Source: Atherix ibis (taxonomy: Eukaryota > Arthropoda > Insecta > Diptera > Athericidae). From it: a DNA stretch of 64,000 nt. Under the pieces are notes generated by a model that saw nothing but the letters and a program-made list of their open reading frames with translations, was not told the DNA's origin and ran no database searches. The stretch lies in contig OY282605.1 in NCBI GenBank assembly GCA_958298945.1, forward strand, positions 33,954,811 through 34,018,810, written 5' to 3'. Made by a program: the position numbers and the translations under genes. Positions 44,038-57,368 of the stretch are shown here, piece after piece; the stretch's first letter is position 1, and every line of letters starts with the position of its first letter.

Positions 44038-45689
44038 TATCGGCGGATGCATTACTTTCATTATTCGTTGAAAGTCTTCAACTGGAATCAACTATACGCA
44101 CTCCTTGAATGTTATCGACAGTACCAAGGGCAGAGGAACCAAAGGATTTTCTTTTTCTGATAAAAACTAGTTTATGGGGATAGCCGTGTTATGATGAATT
44201 ATCAAAATTTTTGCTATGTGCGATTGGTTGCGAAGAACCATTTTCTGAGCCTTTTAAGGTTTTTTTATAAGAAATTTGGTTGACAGTTCATAACTCATCC
44301 TAAATTTACATCAGTTTCAAATTTTTAAGGCCTCCTGGAGTAATATTTGTCTTTCACTATTTCTCAGCCCTTCAAAATGTCAGCAAATTTTTTTTCGTTT
44401 AATAAAAAATATTTCCTAGTAGATTAACCATACTTAACATATAATTTGATAATACAGAGGTGCTTAAAATTTCGCTGTTCCTTTCACTTATTACGCTGTA
44501 TAGGGTCATACTACACGTTAAGGAAGGAGCTCAAAGAAAAAATCCGCTTATTCCGGAAAAATTTCGGAAAAAGTAAATTAATTCTTTAAGAGAGAATATT
44601 ACTACAATTAGACTAATTTTTAAAAAAAAAATGGTTTTCTCTTAGATACTATATCTTCCTTTTTAATGCAATTATCCTTAAAAAAAAAACTTGCTATATT
44701 TTAAAGGTTTTTTAAAAATTATTAAAATACTTTGCAATAAAAAAGTCAAAAATAAAATTAATCTTAAATATAGTGAAGCTTTGTTAAATGTAAATATGTA
44801 AACTAAAATTTAAAAAAAACATATAAAAAAAGGATAAAAGGATAGAAAGTAATGTCTGCAATTTAGATAACATTACTTTTTTCCCATTTTTATACTTAAA
44901 GTATTTGCCCTACAATATGCCAAAATAATTTTACATTACTTTGAGAACTTTATTAAAATCTTCTTGACAGTAAACTTTTCCTAGTTTTATTTATTTAATT
45001 TTTTTGTGTAAAAGATTTACAAAGTTTTCTATCATATCGTATTCTGGAATTTTTCCATTTTGTCAACGGTTTCCTTATCATAATGCAAGAAGATGTTTGG
45101 ATTTTTTGATTTTTTGTTGTTACAAACTCATCTTTGTGACATAACGTTCTAGCAGAGCATCCTGGAAGAGCAGAGCTTCTCTTCAGAGACAATCATCTTG
45201 AAACTTTTCTATTCGTTCTTACCATCGAACTAAGTCACATTTTATGTTGTTTAAGAAATCAAATAAAATATGATGAATTCATACCATCTCTTGAATTTTT
45301 CTCCAATTCATCTTTTCAACGTTAAGCTGATTTAAGTTTTTCGTCACTGCATATCTAAATGTGAATTTTAAGATAGTTTTTTGTAGAAGTTGGTATATAT
45401 TTTCATATAAGTTATTTCTTTATTAAAAATAAATACAGACTTCTTTTCTAAGCGATAATCCATTTTTTCAAAAGTCTTTTTTAATATTCGTTTTTTTTTT
45501 TAAATTGGTATAAAAAATTGTGTTTATTTTTTCATACTTTTAAGGGATTATTCATGCCTTAGTTTGGTAAATACAAAAATCTCACTTGTTATTAAATTTC
45601 TGTATTATATATTTTGACATTAGATGCCGTTAATTTTTTTGGTTAAATAAATATTGTGTTAACATTATCAAAATTCAATGATTCAAGCA
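44038..45689. other. AT-rich spacer, 1.65 kb
   Basis: No gene or transposon is recognised. The minus-strand open frame 44995-45192 is short and without resemblance. Confidence 0.5.
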
Positions 45690-46330
45690 AAGTTTTGTGT
45701 TTTGAGAGAAGATTTTTATATCCTAAATGAGTATTGTTTCTCAATCAGTGGATACATCGACAAGCAAATTTGATATATATGGGGCTCTAGAAACCCACAA
45801 ATAATTATATAAATGTCATTGTAGCCATGAAAAGTGTCTACCAGGTGTGAGTTTTGTACCTGAACCATATTTCTTTCAAAATGCATAAGGACTAACCGCT
45901 GAGCATTGTGATATACATTTTGTTTTTGTTATAGCCTTAAATATTTAAATCTGAACTATACGCAAAATGGTAATGCAAACCATATACTCGTAACATAATA
46001 AATTTTGACCTTATTGCGCAAAAAGTTACCAGATTATGTGATATCAGTTGGCAGCCAAGATCGTACAATTTGACGCCTTTGGATATTATTTTTTTTTAAA
46101 ATCAATTAATAAGTTTTATTTATACAGATAATTTGTTATGGTAGCCTTGTTGGAAATTTGTTGCTTCTGGTACCACTACTGCTAGAAGATGGCACGATTC
46201 GATGATGCCTTGTTGAATCTACGCAAAACCGAAAAACGATCGTACCTACGTGTAATCGGGTGGAAAAAAAGGAAAATGCAACCGGCGTCATGACGATATA
46301 GTTCTACACGAGGCATGCACCGTCGAAATG
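45690..46330 (+). pseudogene. Rosa-like transposase relic
   Basis: In order on +: EYCFSISGYIDKQI, stop, YIWGSRNPQII (about 45733-45812; compare AHFHLNGYVNKQN--IWGSENP), VPEPYFFQNA (about 45860-45895), DISWQPRSYNLTPLDIIFF (46042-46098; compare DVNWPPRSCDLTPLDYF, third Asp kept), and near 46230-46325 RVIGWKKRK and CNRRHDDIVLH (compare VIENW-.R and RGGH-NDIVFH). The segment between DG-AT and DVNW is missing. About 46150-46200 contains a stretch similar to the MITE-like unit at 20.5 kb. Confidence 0.65.
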
Positions 46331-46640
46331 AGCAGTTGAGCCGCATATTTTAATATAATTTAATAACTTATTAAAAATGCATTTTTTTTTAAATTTAATT
46401 TTAATCCATTTTCACATTTCGAATTTTATACCTTCCCTCTCAGTTCCTATTCCTTCCCTTTTTACCAAAATAGTTTCTTTTTAGTTTTATTTAGAAATAT
46501 TTTTTATTTGTTTCCACCACTCTTTGTTATCTTTCTTCTTCTCCGCCTCCCGTTGACAACTTAGCACTTTCAGGTATCTTCTTTACACCCTATATTTTCC
46601 AACACGATTTTTCTGGTTATGCTGGATATGGGAGCATATA

Positions 46641-47865
46641 AGGGGTCTGTTCAAAAAATATCGCGAATTTTGAATTTCCGTGGGTGACGTATTTTTAATT
46701 TTCGATTTTTTGTGGCGTTATGTTGGTACTCATGTCACTCTCTTATGCCAACAAGTTCGGCCATTTTTAAAGTTTAGTTAATTTTTGACAGCTGCTTTGC
46801 TTGCACGTGTTTTGGCTCGTTTTCAATTTTTGAACATTCCAAAAAATGGATCAAAGAATCTGTATCAAATTTTGTGTGAAAAACAAAATTAATTGCGTGG
46901 ACCCATTTCGAATATTGACTGTGGCATATGGTGAAGCTACCTTGGACCGAAGCAACGTTTGTCGGTGGTACAAAATGTTGGACCGAAGCAAGAGGGCCGA
47001 GAAAATATGGACGACGAAAAGCGTTCCGGACGACCGATCACGTTAACGACAGACAAAAACAGAATGATTTGGTCGTGAGACGGGTCACCGCGAAATTCGT
47101 ACCAAAATTGCTCAATTTCGACCAAAAACAGTATCCCATTAGCATTATTAAGAAGCTATGAACTCTGTCCGCAATGACCCAAATTTACTCAAGAAGGTCA
47201 CAACTGGTGACGAATCATTGGTTTATGGCTATGACGTGGAAACCAAAGCTCAATCATCCCAATGGAAGCTGCCGCACGAGCCAAGACCGAAAAAGATGCG
47301 CCAATTTCGGTTGAATGTGAAGGTTTTGCTTAGAGTTTTCTTCGATTGCAGGGGCATTGTGCATCATGAGTTCTTCCCATAGGGTAGAACGGTCAATAAG
47401 GAATATTACCTGCAAGTTATGCGCAAGTTGCGCGAAGCAAACCACCAGAAACGCACGGATTTGTGGAAGAACAAAAATTGACTTTTGCACCATGATAGCG
47501 CCCCTGCTCACGAATCGTTTCTTGTGCGCGAATTTTTGGCCAAAAACAATATACTAATAATGCCGCAGTCACCGTATTCCCTAGATCTGGCCCCTTGTGA
47601 CTTTTTCTTGTTCCCGAAACTGAAGAGCCCCATGAAAGGACGATGATAAGCTATGATTGAACAGATAAAGACGGCATCGAAGGAGGAGCTGAACATGATC
47701 ACAAAAATTGATTTTTTGAAGTGCTTCGAGGATTGGAGAAAACATTGGCACATGTGCATTATATCTGGTGGGTATTACTCTGAAGGGGACAAAATAAATA
47801 TTTATGAATAAATAATTAATTTTTGGAAAAACACAAAATTCGTGATACTTTTTGAACAGACCTCA
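46641..47865 (+). mobile_element. Mariner family M1, copy E
   Basis: The left end is aggggtctgttcaaaaaata after TA (46639-46640). The right end is ...cgtgatactttttgaacaga then cctca, with TA at 47866-47867. The left outermost bases differ from the family (aggg for cgag). Confidence 0.9.
46846..47811 (+). pseudogene. M1 mariner transposase, copy E (broken)
   Basis: The ATG at 46846 opens MDQRICIKFCVKNKINCVDP to VCRWYKML. A duplication of ggaccgaagcaa (GGACCGAAGCAA at 46938 and 46980) and frameshifts follow, and the ENIDEV to CHSIFT part is deleted (about 100 bases after ACAGACAAAAACAG). LVVRRVTAKFVPKLLNFDQK is intact. The first motif is GDESLVYGYD (Asp kept, Trp changed to Leu). A stop replaces Trp in NKN-stop-LLHHDSAPAH; the second Asp is kept but the following Asn is Ser. 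DLAPCDFFLF keeps the third Asp. The stop is at 47809-47811. Confidence 0.87.
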
Positions 47866-48039
47866 TATCTGCTAAAACTTCGAACTAGCGATAAGCATGC
47901 CTAGCAGAATAAATTGCTCTTTGAGTATGTTCGTTATTGGTCACAAGTCACGTTCAACGAAATTTTTATTTTGCCCAATTTTTAATACCGTGCCGTCCTT
48001 TCCAATACCTAAGAATTTTGCGAATATTTTTTCATACCA

Positions 48040-48190
48040 TAACAAATTTCTAATCTTTGAAGCATTTATAAACCAATACCGGTCAAGAAATGGCCCAATT
48101 GCAGTCCGAAACGTGCGAAAAGTCATCAAAATATATCTCAATAGTTATAAATTCTGGCTTAAATATCATGTTAGCGTTTTGAATAATATT
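48040..48190 (+). pseudogene. Rosa-like transposase C-terminal scrap
   Basis: The + strand reads SLKHL, stop, TNTGQEMAQLQSETCEK and, after a one-base shift, VIKIYLNSYKFW. This follows the -LK-NI-.EIA-..P-MCEKVIKNYL--I-FC pattern of the rosa-type C-terminus (compare NVIKNYLQRIECCKKS at 9.64 kb). The last conserved residues are not recognisable. It lies right of M1 copy E and may or may not belong with the relic at 45.7-46.3 kb. Confidence 0.5.
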
Positions 48191-51100
48191 TTATTTTTTG
48201 CATAATGGCAAGGTACCAACAATATAATGAAATAAAAATATATAATTTTTATTTATATTATGTATATTTGATTTACCGTTACTTTCCAAAACGCTGTTTG
48301 GATTATCCCTTAAAGTGTACCAAAAATAATTTTCGGAATAGGCTATTAAAAATTTCCTTATGAATTTTTTTTTTATTTTACCATTATAACCTTTACTATC
48401 CCACGTAATATCAAAATCAATATTTGCTAGCGAAAGTTCCAAGAAAATATCTAAACTCTATCACAAATGCTATTAAAATTAATTCAACCGTACACGTTGG
48501 GCATCTCTTATAACTCATCACCTGTAAAATGTGGAGTATTCCTTTTTCTATCCCTGAGTTTTCTTTTTTTCTTCGAAATTATTTTCACCGATTCTAATGA
48601 AAAATGAGCCTTAACGATCTGTTGTCACGCAATGCAGACGATGAAAATTATTTTCGACCCATTTTCGATCATGTGATTCTGAGATGAGTGTTTATTAACG
48701 ACTTTCATTTCCACACCATTAACTTTTGACCAGTGTTTGTATTCTTCAGTGAATTCAAAAAAAAAATTCTCACACACCTTAAAAAATTCTGTAACACCTC
48801 CTTGCATGTACAACTATTTTTGGGAATTTTTACTATTCAAAATTTACAAGCAAATTCGATGGTTCTGAGGCTTTCGCATTGGAAGTATCCATTTTTTTTT
48901 TTTTTGAAAAATGACATTGAACAGTTAGTGAGCTAGCACTGATTTAATACCATTTCTACGGAAGTTAAATAATGTTGACATAATTGCTGTTCCATTGACA
49001 ATGAAGTGGGTTTTTATTTTCATTGGCCAAGCCAGATTATTAATGTTCTCAAGGGACACAGAGTATATTAGACGGTTGAGTAGCTTTAATTGTTTTCAAC
49101 TTACCTGAATAAAACTTAAATGCCCGAACTTTTGTTGAATGTTGTCATTGTTTTTCCCATTGCTATTATTATTTTCCTTTTCGTTTAGGTATTTTCTATG
49201 TTGCCCGTTTTTTTTTTTTTTGCCCGTCTTTGTTACTTCTGATGAGATTCGATCTAAACCCCTTAAAAAAACATTGTAACATTAAAATTAATCCTCTTTT
49301 TGCTGTTGTAATTTCATGTTTATTTAAGCAATGGAACAACAGGACCAAATTTGCCGGCAACCCTTTTGGAATCGAGCAAATATCAACATCGGGGAGGTTT
49401 CGTTACGATACCCATATAAATAAGAGAGGGGGTGGGACTTTATTGTACGAATTTATATAGAGAATTTCTTAAAGTGGTCGCTGAATTTTCGAGGGTAAAT
49501 AGACTGAAAGCAAATATCAACAACTATTTATTATTATGACGTCATCAAATCCTTATATAATAATAAGTAGTCGTTTTCATTTTGTGGCAAATGTTCTTTT
49601 ATCTAAAATTCATTTTGCTTCAGGCTTTATTTATGTAAACATACTATTTTCGATTAATAAAGCAATTATTATTTATTTTTGACAAATATTTCAAAAGTAA
49701 TGCGACCAACTTGAAGGAACAGCTGACAAAAGTGCACTTAACAAGTCCATCATTAAATTTACGGATCTGATAAGGAAAAAACTTCAACTTAATGTTAAGA
49801 AATGTTAAATTTAAGGTCACGAGATATTCTTTGACTAATAGAATTCTAATAAGAGTATCGATTAGAGAAACTATGAAAAGGCGGAAAAGAGGATATACTT
49901 TTGAAGATTGCCTTGTCCTCGTTTCAGTTCACCTGCATGACGTGGATTATTGCAGCTAATGTAAAAGAGAAAAAAAAAATATACGAGAATGGCGGATAAA
50001 TGGAAAGTTTCCCAATTCGATTTCCCGTTCTAAGAAAACCAGAAAAAAAGAAACAAATTATGCCGAAGGCAGAACCTTCGTCTGACAGACTTGAATTCTG
50101 GTAGGAAAATTCATGGTGAACAAGAAAAACTTGTGAGGGCACAGACCTAAATGTTGACATTAAAAACAAATTTGCTCCCCATCCGTTCTAAGGTGGGAGG
50201 TTTTGGTCGGCCCAAAGCCAGCAAACACAACGACAAACTGATCCAAAGACGACACGACACGATATACGGGCAATCGGGGTTTACCCTCAACTGTTGGGGT
50301 TAGACATACTTTTAGCTAAACAGACAGGGCTAGAAGAGAACCCCATTTGGAATTGTAATGTATGTTAATTTGTGCTCTCCGAGTGTCTGCATTCTTCAAG
50401 GCACTTATTGTGGTGAATGGAAAAATGTAATAAGCGCACAATGAGCTTCGAGTTCAATCTCCAAAAGAACTAACATACGATACTGAATGCTTGCATATGA
50501 AAATATTTCATATGGTATGATCAGGTTTGGCTGATGATGACTATACAAGTGAGGTATACTCGCATATAGTAAAAGTCTATGGTTGAGATGACTCAATGGA
50601 GAAAATATGCCAAGCAAAAGGAATTGCGAACGGAAGGTAAAAATTCCCCAAGGACAGCATCAAATCTATAACGCAGCATCCTATACTGCCATATAAGTAT
50701 TAGAGAAAACCAAGTAAATTGTATATTTTCTTGGGAAAAATGTTCGTTTCGATTTTTTTTTTATATTTCATTTTACATTACATAAAGTGGTGCTTCTATC
50801 CAAAAGTAAGAAAAAAAACCAAAACTCCATTCATTGGAATATGAGATACGTGCTGAACGATCATCTCAAGAATATGAGGTGTATTTTTGGGATTTACGCA
50901 AAATGTAAAAATTTTATCAATTCTGAAACGGCCTCAATAGTACTGTTCGTTTATTTGTTGTTGTTGTTGTTGTAGTTTTTTTCTTGTTTTTTTTTTTTTT
51001 ACTTTTTTCACCGCAAACAGGTACACAAGCCGAAAAAGATGAATATTTGGATATGTTGTTTTTGCATTTAAATCCGAATAAAATTCCACAATCGTAAAAA

Positions 51101-53137
51101 TAAGTCCGAAATAAGCTCGAATGAATTATATATAATCGAGTCCTTTAACCATTTCAAATCCTTGTTTTCATATTATATTTTCAGAGAAAATCTTTGGGTT
51201 TTTTTCTTTTCATTATTATTGTTATATTTGTAAATAATTTCTTTTATATATTTTGCGTTAAAAAAGTCGCTTTGAAAATGTCTTTTTCCATTCAAATATT
51301 TATTTTTGATTTTTTTGAATTTTACTCTTATTATCTTAAAATGTCTTCAACATTGGGAAGGATTATCAGAATTTATTTGTTTTTCAATAAGAAAGAAAAT
51401 TCTAACTAATTTTGTATTTGTATTAGTAATATATTGATCTATTAAAAAATAATGATGGGCTTTAATCTTCTATGAACTTAAATAAAGTACTTTGATCCAA
51501 AAATAAAATATTTTTTCGTGGCACTTAGAATAATCATTTCAGTACTAATGTTACATTAATAACGACAAAAATATTTCGTAGTCATGATGGTTTTTTTAAT
51601 AATATTTTTAAAGTTCTTTTTATTTTTTTGTAGATAATATAGGTCAAAAAAAATACTACAGGTAACAACATCCATCAATGCCACTTCATCGTTTGAATTT
51701 CATTAAGCTTCGATTAGACCATGTATCTAATATACATTTTTCTCCTGCCAATGGTTCACTATTAAATCATTTAATTCTACGAACAGTTCGACCGAACATA
51801 ATGCACAATATTTGTACGTGGATGCATAACTTTTGCTCGCGGCAAGCAAGAATAAGAAGAAATTGAGCGAACCTATACATGATTTAATCGTGTATGCTCG
51901 AAGATATAATGCATACAACGTCGTTCCTGTTGATTGCTGTAAACTTGTCATTTGGGTGTCATTTATTTCTATATTTGACAGTTGCCATATTTAATTCGTG
52001 CCTGTATATGCATAATGCAAAGTGAGATTACCTTTTGAAAATTTAAAAAGCGTAGGAAAAACCATTTTAATGTAGTATATAGCAAAATATCGTTCGCGTG
52101 GAATATTTTCAAAATTGAATTAAATATTAGGGAAAATATGAAATTTTAACTAAAATAAATAAACTAAGTGAAATAATTAAATGTGAAAATGGCATTCATA
52201 ATGCAAAGTGACTAAAATAGGAACAACATCGACCAACACGAGAATTCACCAATAAAAAATGCACAAACTGTCACATGATCAAAAATATTTTTTAACATGT
52301 TGAAATTACTTTTTGCTCGTCTAGTTTTCGTCTTAAAATTTTTATTTAAGCGTTTATGCTATGATTCGACTGATCGTGAAATACACGATTTTTTTTTTTC
52401 GACAAACCAATTATATCCCATGCACGCGCGAAATGCGTAAGTGCTCGCGCATATATTATTCTGTCAGACGCGCAAAAAATGGCAAATTTCACCTTTACAT
52501 TGTGTATAAGATGCACGGTGTATTTGAGCTTTAGGCTCACCTTCGATTAGCTTTATAAGTCTCATGGCCATTATTGTATAAATCAATGAGAGGTGTTACT
52601 AAGAAGGGTCTTTGAGGATAATTCTCAAGCATTAAACTTTTTATAACGAGCAGCAGTTAGTTCACGAATAAAAACAATTTAAGGATTGCGATCTTCTTTC
52701 GCTATTAAGGTTTATAAAATTAAACTGCTATTAAGGTTTATAAAAGGGGATATTTTACTAGAAAGAGTAAAATTAATATAAACGGTTTTATGTTCATTTA
52801 CTATTACTGTCCAATTCAAAAACCAGCTTTGGAGTTCGAGGATATAATTTTCTAAAATATTGGAAGCCGGGATAGAATTTTTATGGTTTGTTATTATGGC
52901 TGTGATATACACTTAAGTGACAACGAGAGTATTAGGACATAAATATTATACAGGACAGTACCAAGAATACCGAAAATGCTGTTGTGAGAGATATGATTAC
53001 ATTATCAAGTATTAGGTAAATGGAAGGAATTGTGTCAATTTTCAGATGAAGACAGAATGCTAAATACGGTCAAATACATACCATATGTCTAGAAACACAC
53101 CTGGAGTGTACTCTTTTCTCTCAAAGAATATAATTTA
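48191..53137. other. AT-rich spacer, 4.9 kb
   Basis: The longest stretch without a recognised element. It contains a TTG/GTT microsatellite (50954-50973), long T-runs (for example about 48892-48905 and 50987-51000) and a 19-base tandem duplication (52701-52719 and 52727-52745, gctattaaggtttataaaa). No protein family or RNA gene is recognised. If a host gene or exon exists in this window, it could be hidden here, but nothing shows it. Confidence 0.45.
50954..50973. repeat. TTG trinucleotide microsatellite
   Basis: Six to seven uninterrupted ttg units, followed by a poly-T tract. Confidence 0.9.
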
Positions 53138-53955
53138 CGAGGTCTGTTCAAAACAGAGTTACATATATTCGGTTTTCGATTTTTTGTGGCGTTATATTGG
53201 TACTCATATCTCTCACTTATACCAACAAATTTGGTCATTTTGAATGTTCAGGTAATTTTTGACAGCTGCTTTGCTTGGAAGTATTTTGGCTCGTCTTCGA
53301 TTTTTCCTCAATTTCGACCAAAAACAGCATCGCATTAACATTTCTGAGGAGCTGTTGGACTCTGTCCGTGACGACCAAAAATTTTCTCCAGAGGGTCATA
53401 AGTAGTGACGAATCAAGACCGAAAAAAGCGGAACAAAATCGGTCGAATGTGAAGGTTTTGCTTACAGTTTTCTTCAATTGCAGGGGCTTGGTGCATTATG
53501 AGTTCTTGCCAAAGGGTAGAACAGTCAATAAGGAATATTACCTGCAAGTTATGCGCAAGTTGCGTGAAGCAATCCGCCAGGAACGCCCGGATTCGTGGAA
53601 GAACAAAAATTGGCTTTTGCCATTTTTAGCCAAAAACAAAACATTAATAATGCCGCAGCCACCGTATTCCTAAGAACTGGCCCACTGTGACTTTTTCTTG
53701 TTCCCAAAACTGAAGAGCCCCATGAAAGGACGATGCTAAGCTACGATTGAGGAGATAAAGAAGGCATCGAAAGAGGAGCTAATCAAGATCACAAAAAATG
53801 ATTTTTTGAAGTGCTTCGAGGATTGGGAAAAATTTTGGCACAAGTGTATAATATGTGGTGGGGCTTGCTTTGAAGGGGACAAAATAGATATTCATGAATA
53901 AATAAATAATATTTGAAAAAACACAAAATTCGCGATACTCTTTGAACAGAACTTG
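53138..53955 (+). mobile_element. Mariner family M1, copy F (internally deleted, 818 bp)
   Basis: The ends are cgaggtctgttcaaaa on the left (after TA 53136-53137; the inner left repeat is partly deleted) and cgcgatactctttgaacaga then acttg on the right (TA at 53956-53957). Internal deletions reduce it to 818 bp. Confidence 0.9.
53308..53901 (+). pseudogene. M1 transposase remnant, copy F
   Basis: The start codon and the entire DNA-binding N-terminus are deleted: the leader (gctcgtcttcgattttt) joins directly to LNFDQKQHRINI. The catalytic GDES is followed immediately by RPKKAEQNRSNVKVLLTVFF, so Trp to KLPHEP is missing. FNCRGLVHYEFLPKGRTVNK and the REAIRQ helix are open. The HHDNAPAH motif is deleted between NWLL and FLAKNK. 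A TAA sits in the PPYS-PDLAP motif (LAHCDF keeps the third Asp). The C-terminus is readable to the stop at 53899-53901. Confidence 0.86.
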
Positions 53956-56069
53956 TACGATGCAGTGGGCTTTTGGTATAGTGGAATCTTCTCCTCTAAA
54001 TTCAAACTGATTGCTTGAGAGTATGTTAGGGAATTTTTGTATGAATAGGAAATGATTTTTACCATTAGAAATTCCTAGCATGGGAAAAATTACGCGGTAC
54101 AAAGCTACAACATCAAAATTAGAGGATTTTATTTTGGAAAATAATTAAGTTTTTTATTTTAGTTGGAGTTAAATTATTCTTTGTTAAATTCATTGAAAGC
54201 ATAGAAATAAGTTTATTTTCTTCTTTTATCTGTGCAATTTTTATCTTCTGTTTTCCTTCTAGTTTCCAATATATTTTTTTTTAAACTTTTGATTTAACTA
54301 CTTTTAATTATTCTCAAATGCTTTCGTTTATTTTTCGCCAAAAAAATCTTTTATATAATTTTTCATGACTAAATAGGGTTCATTTGGAATAAAATTTTTT
54401 ATCAAGTATACGCAACTATAAAACTCCCTGTATTCGGTTACACCAAAAAGTGTGATGGTAAAATCTTCCTATATGAATTTCGCGCTTAATGAAATGAATT
54501 TCGATTTTTTCCATTTTACTGTGGCAATAATTCTGCTTACCGGGACATTGCCTGAATTCTCTTGAGACATTTATGGCACTAAACTGCAATAATACCCCCC
54601 CTTTTACACATGATTTATAGCCGATTGTCACAAGAACTCACAAGAAATTTATAATATTATGCCAAGAGAAATGATTTGTTATCATAAAAGTCGTGTTCTC
54701 AGCTAACTTGTATTTAGGCAGAGTCTGTTGTAACTGGAGTCTCCGGTATACAATCAGAAAGTTCTTACTGGAATTTTCCTCGAAATCGCATATTTTATAG
54801 CTTTCTACTATGGAGGAAAATAAAAGAATAATCCATGGAATTATTTAAGAAGTTTCAAGGATATGGAACGTATGATTAAAGTGGAAAATATGAATTACGA
54901 ACACTTGGATTATGCTATCCCGGTTTCCCGGAAAGAGTACAGACTCTATTAATAATGTACATGCTCAGCTTGTCATTCCTCGAGTAATAAAGCTGCATAA
55001 ACAAAAGATGCCGCTTTACGAATAATTTTAGATTGTAAAATAAATTCTATACTTTCGAATAGAAATTAGTATATTGAACACCAACGACTATGCCAGTACT
55101 GAAAATGAAAATGGTAATGATGGTAATACTAATAGTGATGATAATTATTATTATAATAATTTGAACAAGTTTAAACTCTATTGGAACGTATTGTACTATG
55201 CTCTAATGCACAGCGGTTGTTTAAAGGCAAGTACGAAGAAACCCTTTCCAGTCGTCTTAAAAGCCAACTCAAATATTATGAGCAGCCCATATTCAACCAT
55301 AAAAACTACGATAGTTGCAGCGTTTATTCTTGTCGATATCCTCTTCTATTGAGAATTCTTTGAACCTTGAAGAAATTCCGCTTATGACCTTAAATGCATC
55401 TTTGATAGCATAGCATAGATCATTTGGCTGTATTTGTAAAAGTGTTTTTTTCTCTCATTTTATCTTAGAATGGCAACGTGAACAATGCAAAAAGACAAGA
55501 AAAGCAAAACCGAAACGACTTGTCGGAATATCTGTAAATAGCAGAAAAGTAAAGGATACACCATATACGATATGTCTAGACATTGATTCCCCAAACGTGC
55601 GATAAACGAGCGTATCGATGGGATGTTTTTTTTGCCATTCTAGGAAGACTACTTTTCTTCCTCTGAGAATAGAGTTTTTCTTCTGCCGCTGTTTTATCTC
55701 AATAGTCAGGTCAGCTCTAAGGGACTTTAATGTGCTTTTTTATCCATCTGAAACCATTGATATTTTTAATTTTGTGCAAAAATACAGATTATTTTAAAGG
55801 TGAGTTCACAATATTAGATGAAAAAGCTGAGATCAAAAAATCCCGCCAAATTACAATTAACCAAAAATCTCCTCTGCCGCTACTTTATTAATTTAAAATT
55901 AAACTATAAATTCGGTTGTTCTTAATGGATATTAAAGTTAAAAATTTATTTTATGTGAACTCATATAATGGAAAAAAAAACATAATATTTCCTTCAGTTA
56001 ATATCGTGGATTATCCATTTTGTAATTTGGAAAATGCGATACTGTCATTTGACAACTGTTCAAAATATA
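53956..56069. other. Spacer, 2.1 kb
   Basis: No gene or transposon is recognised. The open frame at 55074-55352 (+, 92 codons, Asn/Asp-rich start) matches nothing known, and its length is within what chance gives here. Confidence 0.45.
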
Positions 56070-57368
56070 CGAGGTCTGTTCAAAGAGTATCGCGAATTTT
56101 GTGTTTCTTTCAAAAATTATTTATTTATTCATGAATATCTACTTTGTCCCCTTCAAAGTAAGCCCCACAAGATATTATATACTTGTACCAACGTTTTTCT
56201 CAATCCTCGACGCACTCCAAACAATAATTTTTTGTGATCTTGTTCAGCTCCTCCTTCGATGCTGTCTTTATCTCCTCAATCGTAGCGTGGCGTCGTCCTT
56301 TCTAGGACCTCTTCAGTTTCAGGAACAAGAACAAGGCACAGAGGGCCAGATTTGGGGAATACGGTAGCTGCGGCATTATTAGTGTGTTCTTTTTGGTTAT
56401 AAATTGGCGCATAAGCAACGATGCGTGAGCAGGTGCAAAAGTCAATTTTTCTTCTTGCACAAATCCGTGCGTTTCTGGCGGATTGCTTCATGCAACTTGC
56501 GAATAACTTGCAGGTAATATTCCTTATTGACCGTTCTACCCTGTGGCAAGAATTCATGATGCACCATGCCCCTGCAATTGAAGAAAAGTGTAAGCAAAAC
56601 CTTCACATTCGACCTAACTTGGCGCGCTTTTTTCGGTCTTGGCTCGTGCGGCAGCTTCCATTGGGATGATTGAGCTTTAGTTTCCACGTCATAACTATAA
56701 ACCTATGATTCGTCACCAGCTATGACCCTCTGAAGCAAATTTTGGTCGTCGCGAACAGAGTCCAACAGCTCCTTCGATATGTTAATGCGATGCTGTTTTT
56801 GGTCGAAATTGATCAATTTTGGTACGAATTTCGCGGCGACCCAAATCTTTGGTAAAAATCGAATGGCACGAGCCAATCGATATGTTTAAGTCCTCAGCAA
56901 CTTTCCGAACGCTGATTCGATGATTGGCCAATACTATTTTCTTCACTTCATCGATGTTTTCGTCTGTTGTTGACGTGCGGGGGCGTCCGGCACGCATTTC
57001 GTCGTGCACATCTTCTCGGCCCTCTGAGAGCATTTTTTACCACCGATAAACGTTGCTTCGGCCCAAGATAGCTTCACCATATGCCACAGTCAATATTCGG
57101 AATGGGTCTGCGCAATTAATTTTCTTTTTCACACAAAATTTGATACAGATTCTTTGATCCATTTTTTGGAATGGGCAAAAATCGAAGACGAGCCAAAACA
57201 CGTGCAAGCAAAGCAGCTGTCAAAAATTAGCTGAACTTTCAAAATGGCCGAACTTATCGGCATAAGTGAGAGACATGAGTACCAACATAACGCCACAAAA
57301 AAATCGATAATCGAATATACGTAACCAGCGAAAATTCAAAATTCGCGATACTTTTTAAACAGACCTCG
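56070..57368 (-). mobile_element. Mariner family M1, copy G
   Basis: Both ends are well preserved: cgaggtctgttcaaagagta at 56070 after TA (56068-56069), and ...cgcgatactttttaaacaga then cctcg ending at 57368 before TA (57369-57370). At 1299 bp it is the longest M1 copy and probably closest to full length. Confidence 0.93.
56125..57162 (-). pseudogene. M1 mariner transposase, copy G (broken)
   Basis: It starts at the family ATG (57160-57162). The N-terminus reads to VYRW, then TAA replaces Tyr-Lys (about 57038-57040), and MLSEGREDVHDEMRAGRPRT through GSCHSIFTKDL is open. A small deletion shifts the frame after KDLG. GDES is followed by TAG in place of Trp. 56687-56442 is open (METKAQSSQWKLPHEPRPKK to LREAIRQ-like). 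The HHDNAPAH motif is partly deleted (12 bases), and the third motif reads PNLALCALF, with the catalytic Asp changed to Ala. The stop is at 56125-56127. Confidence 0.87.

Noticed and set aside
55074..55352. 92-codon open frame, Asn/Asp-rich start
   Set aside because: Length is within chance expectation for 64 kb in six frames, and the low-complexity start gives no family signal.
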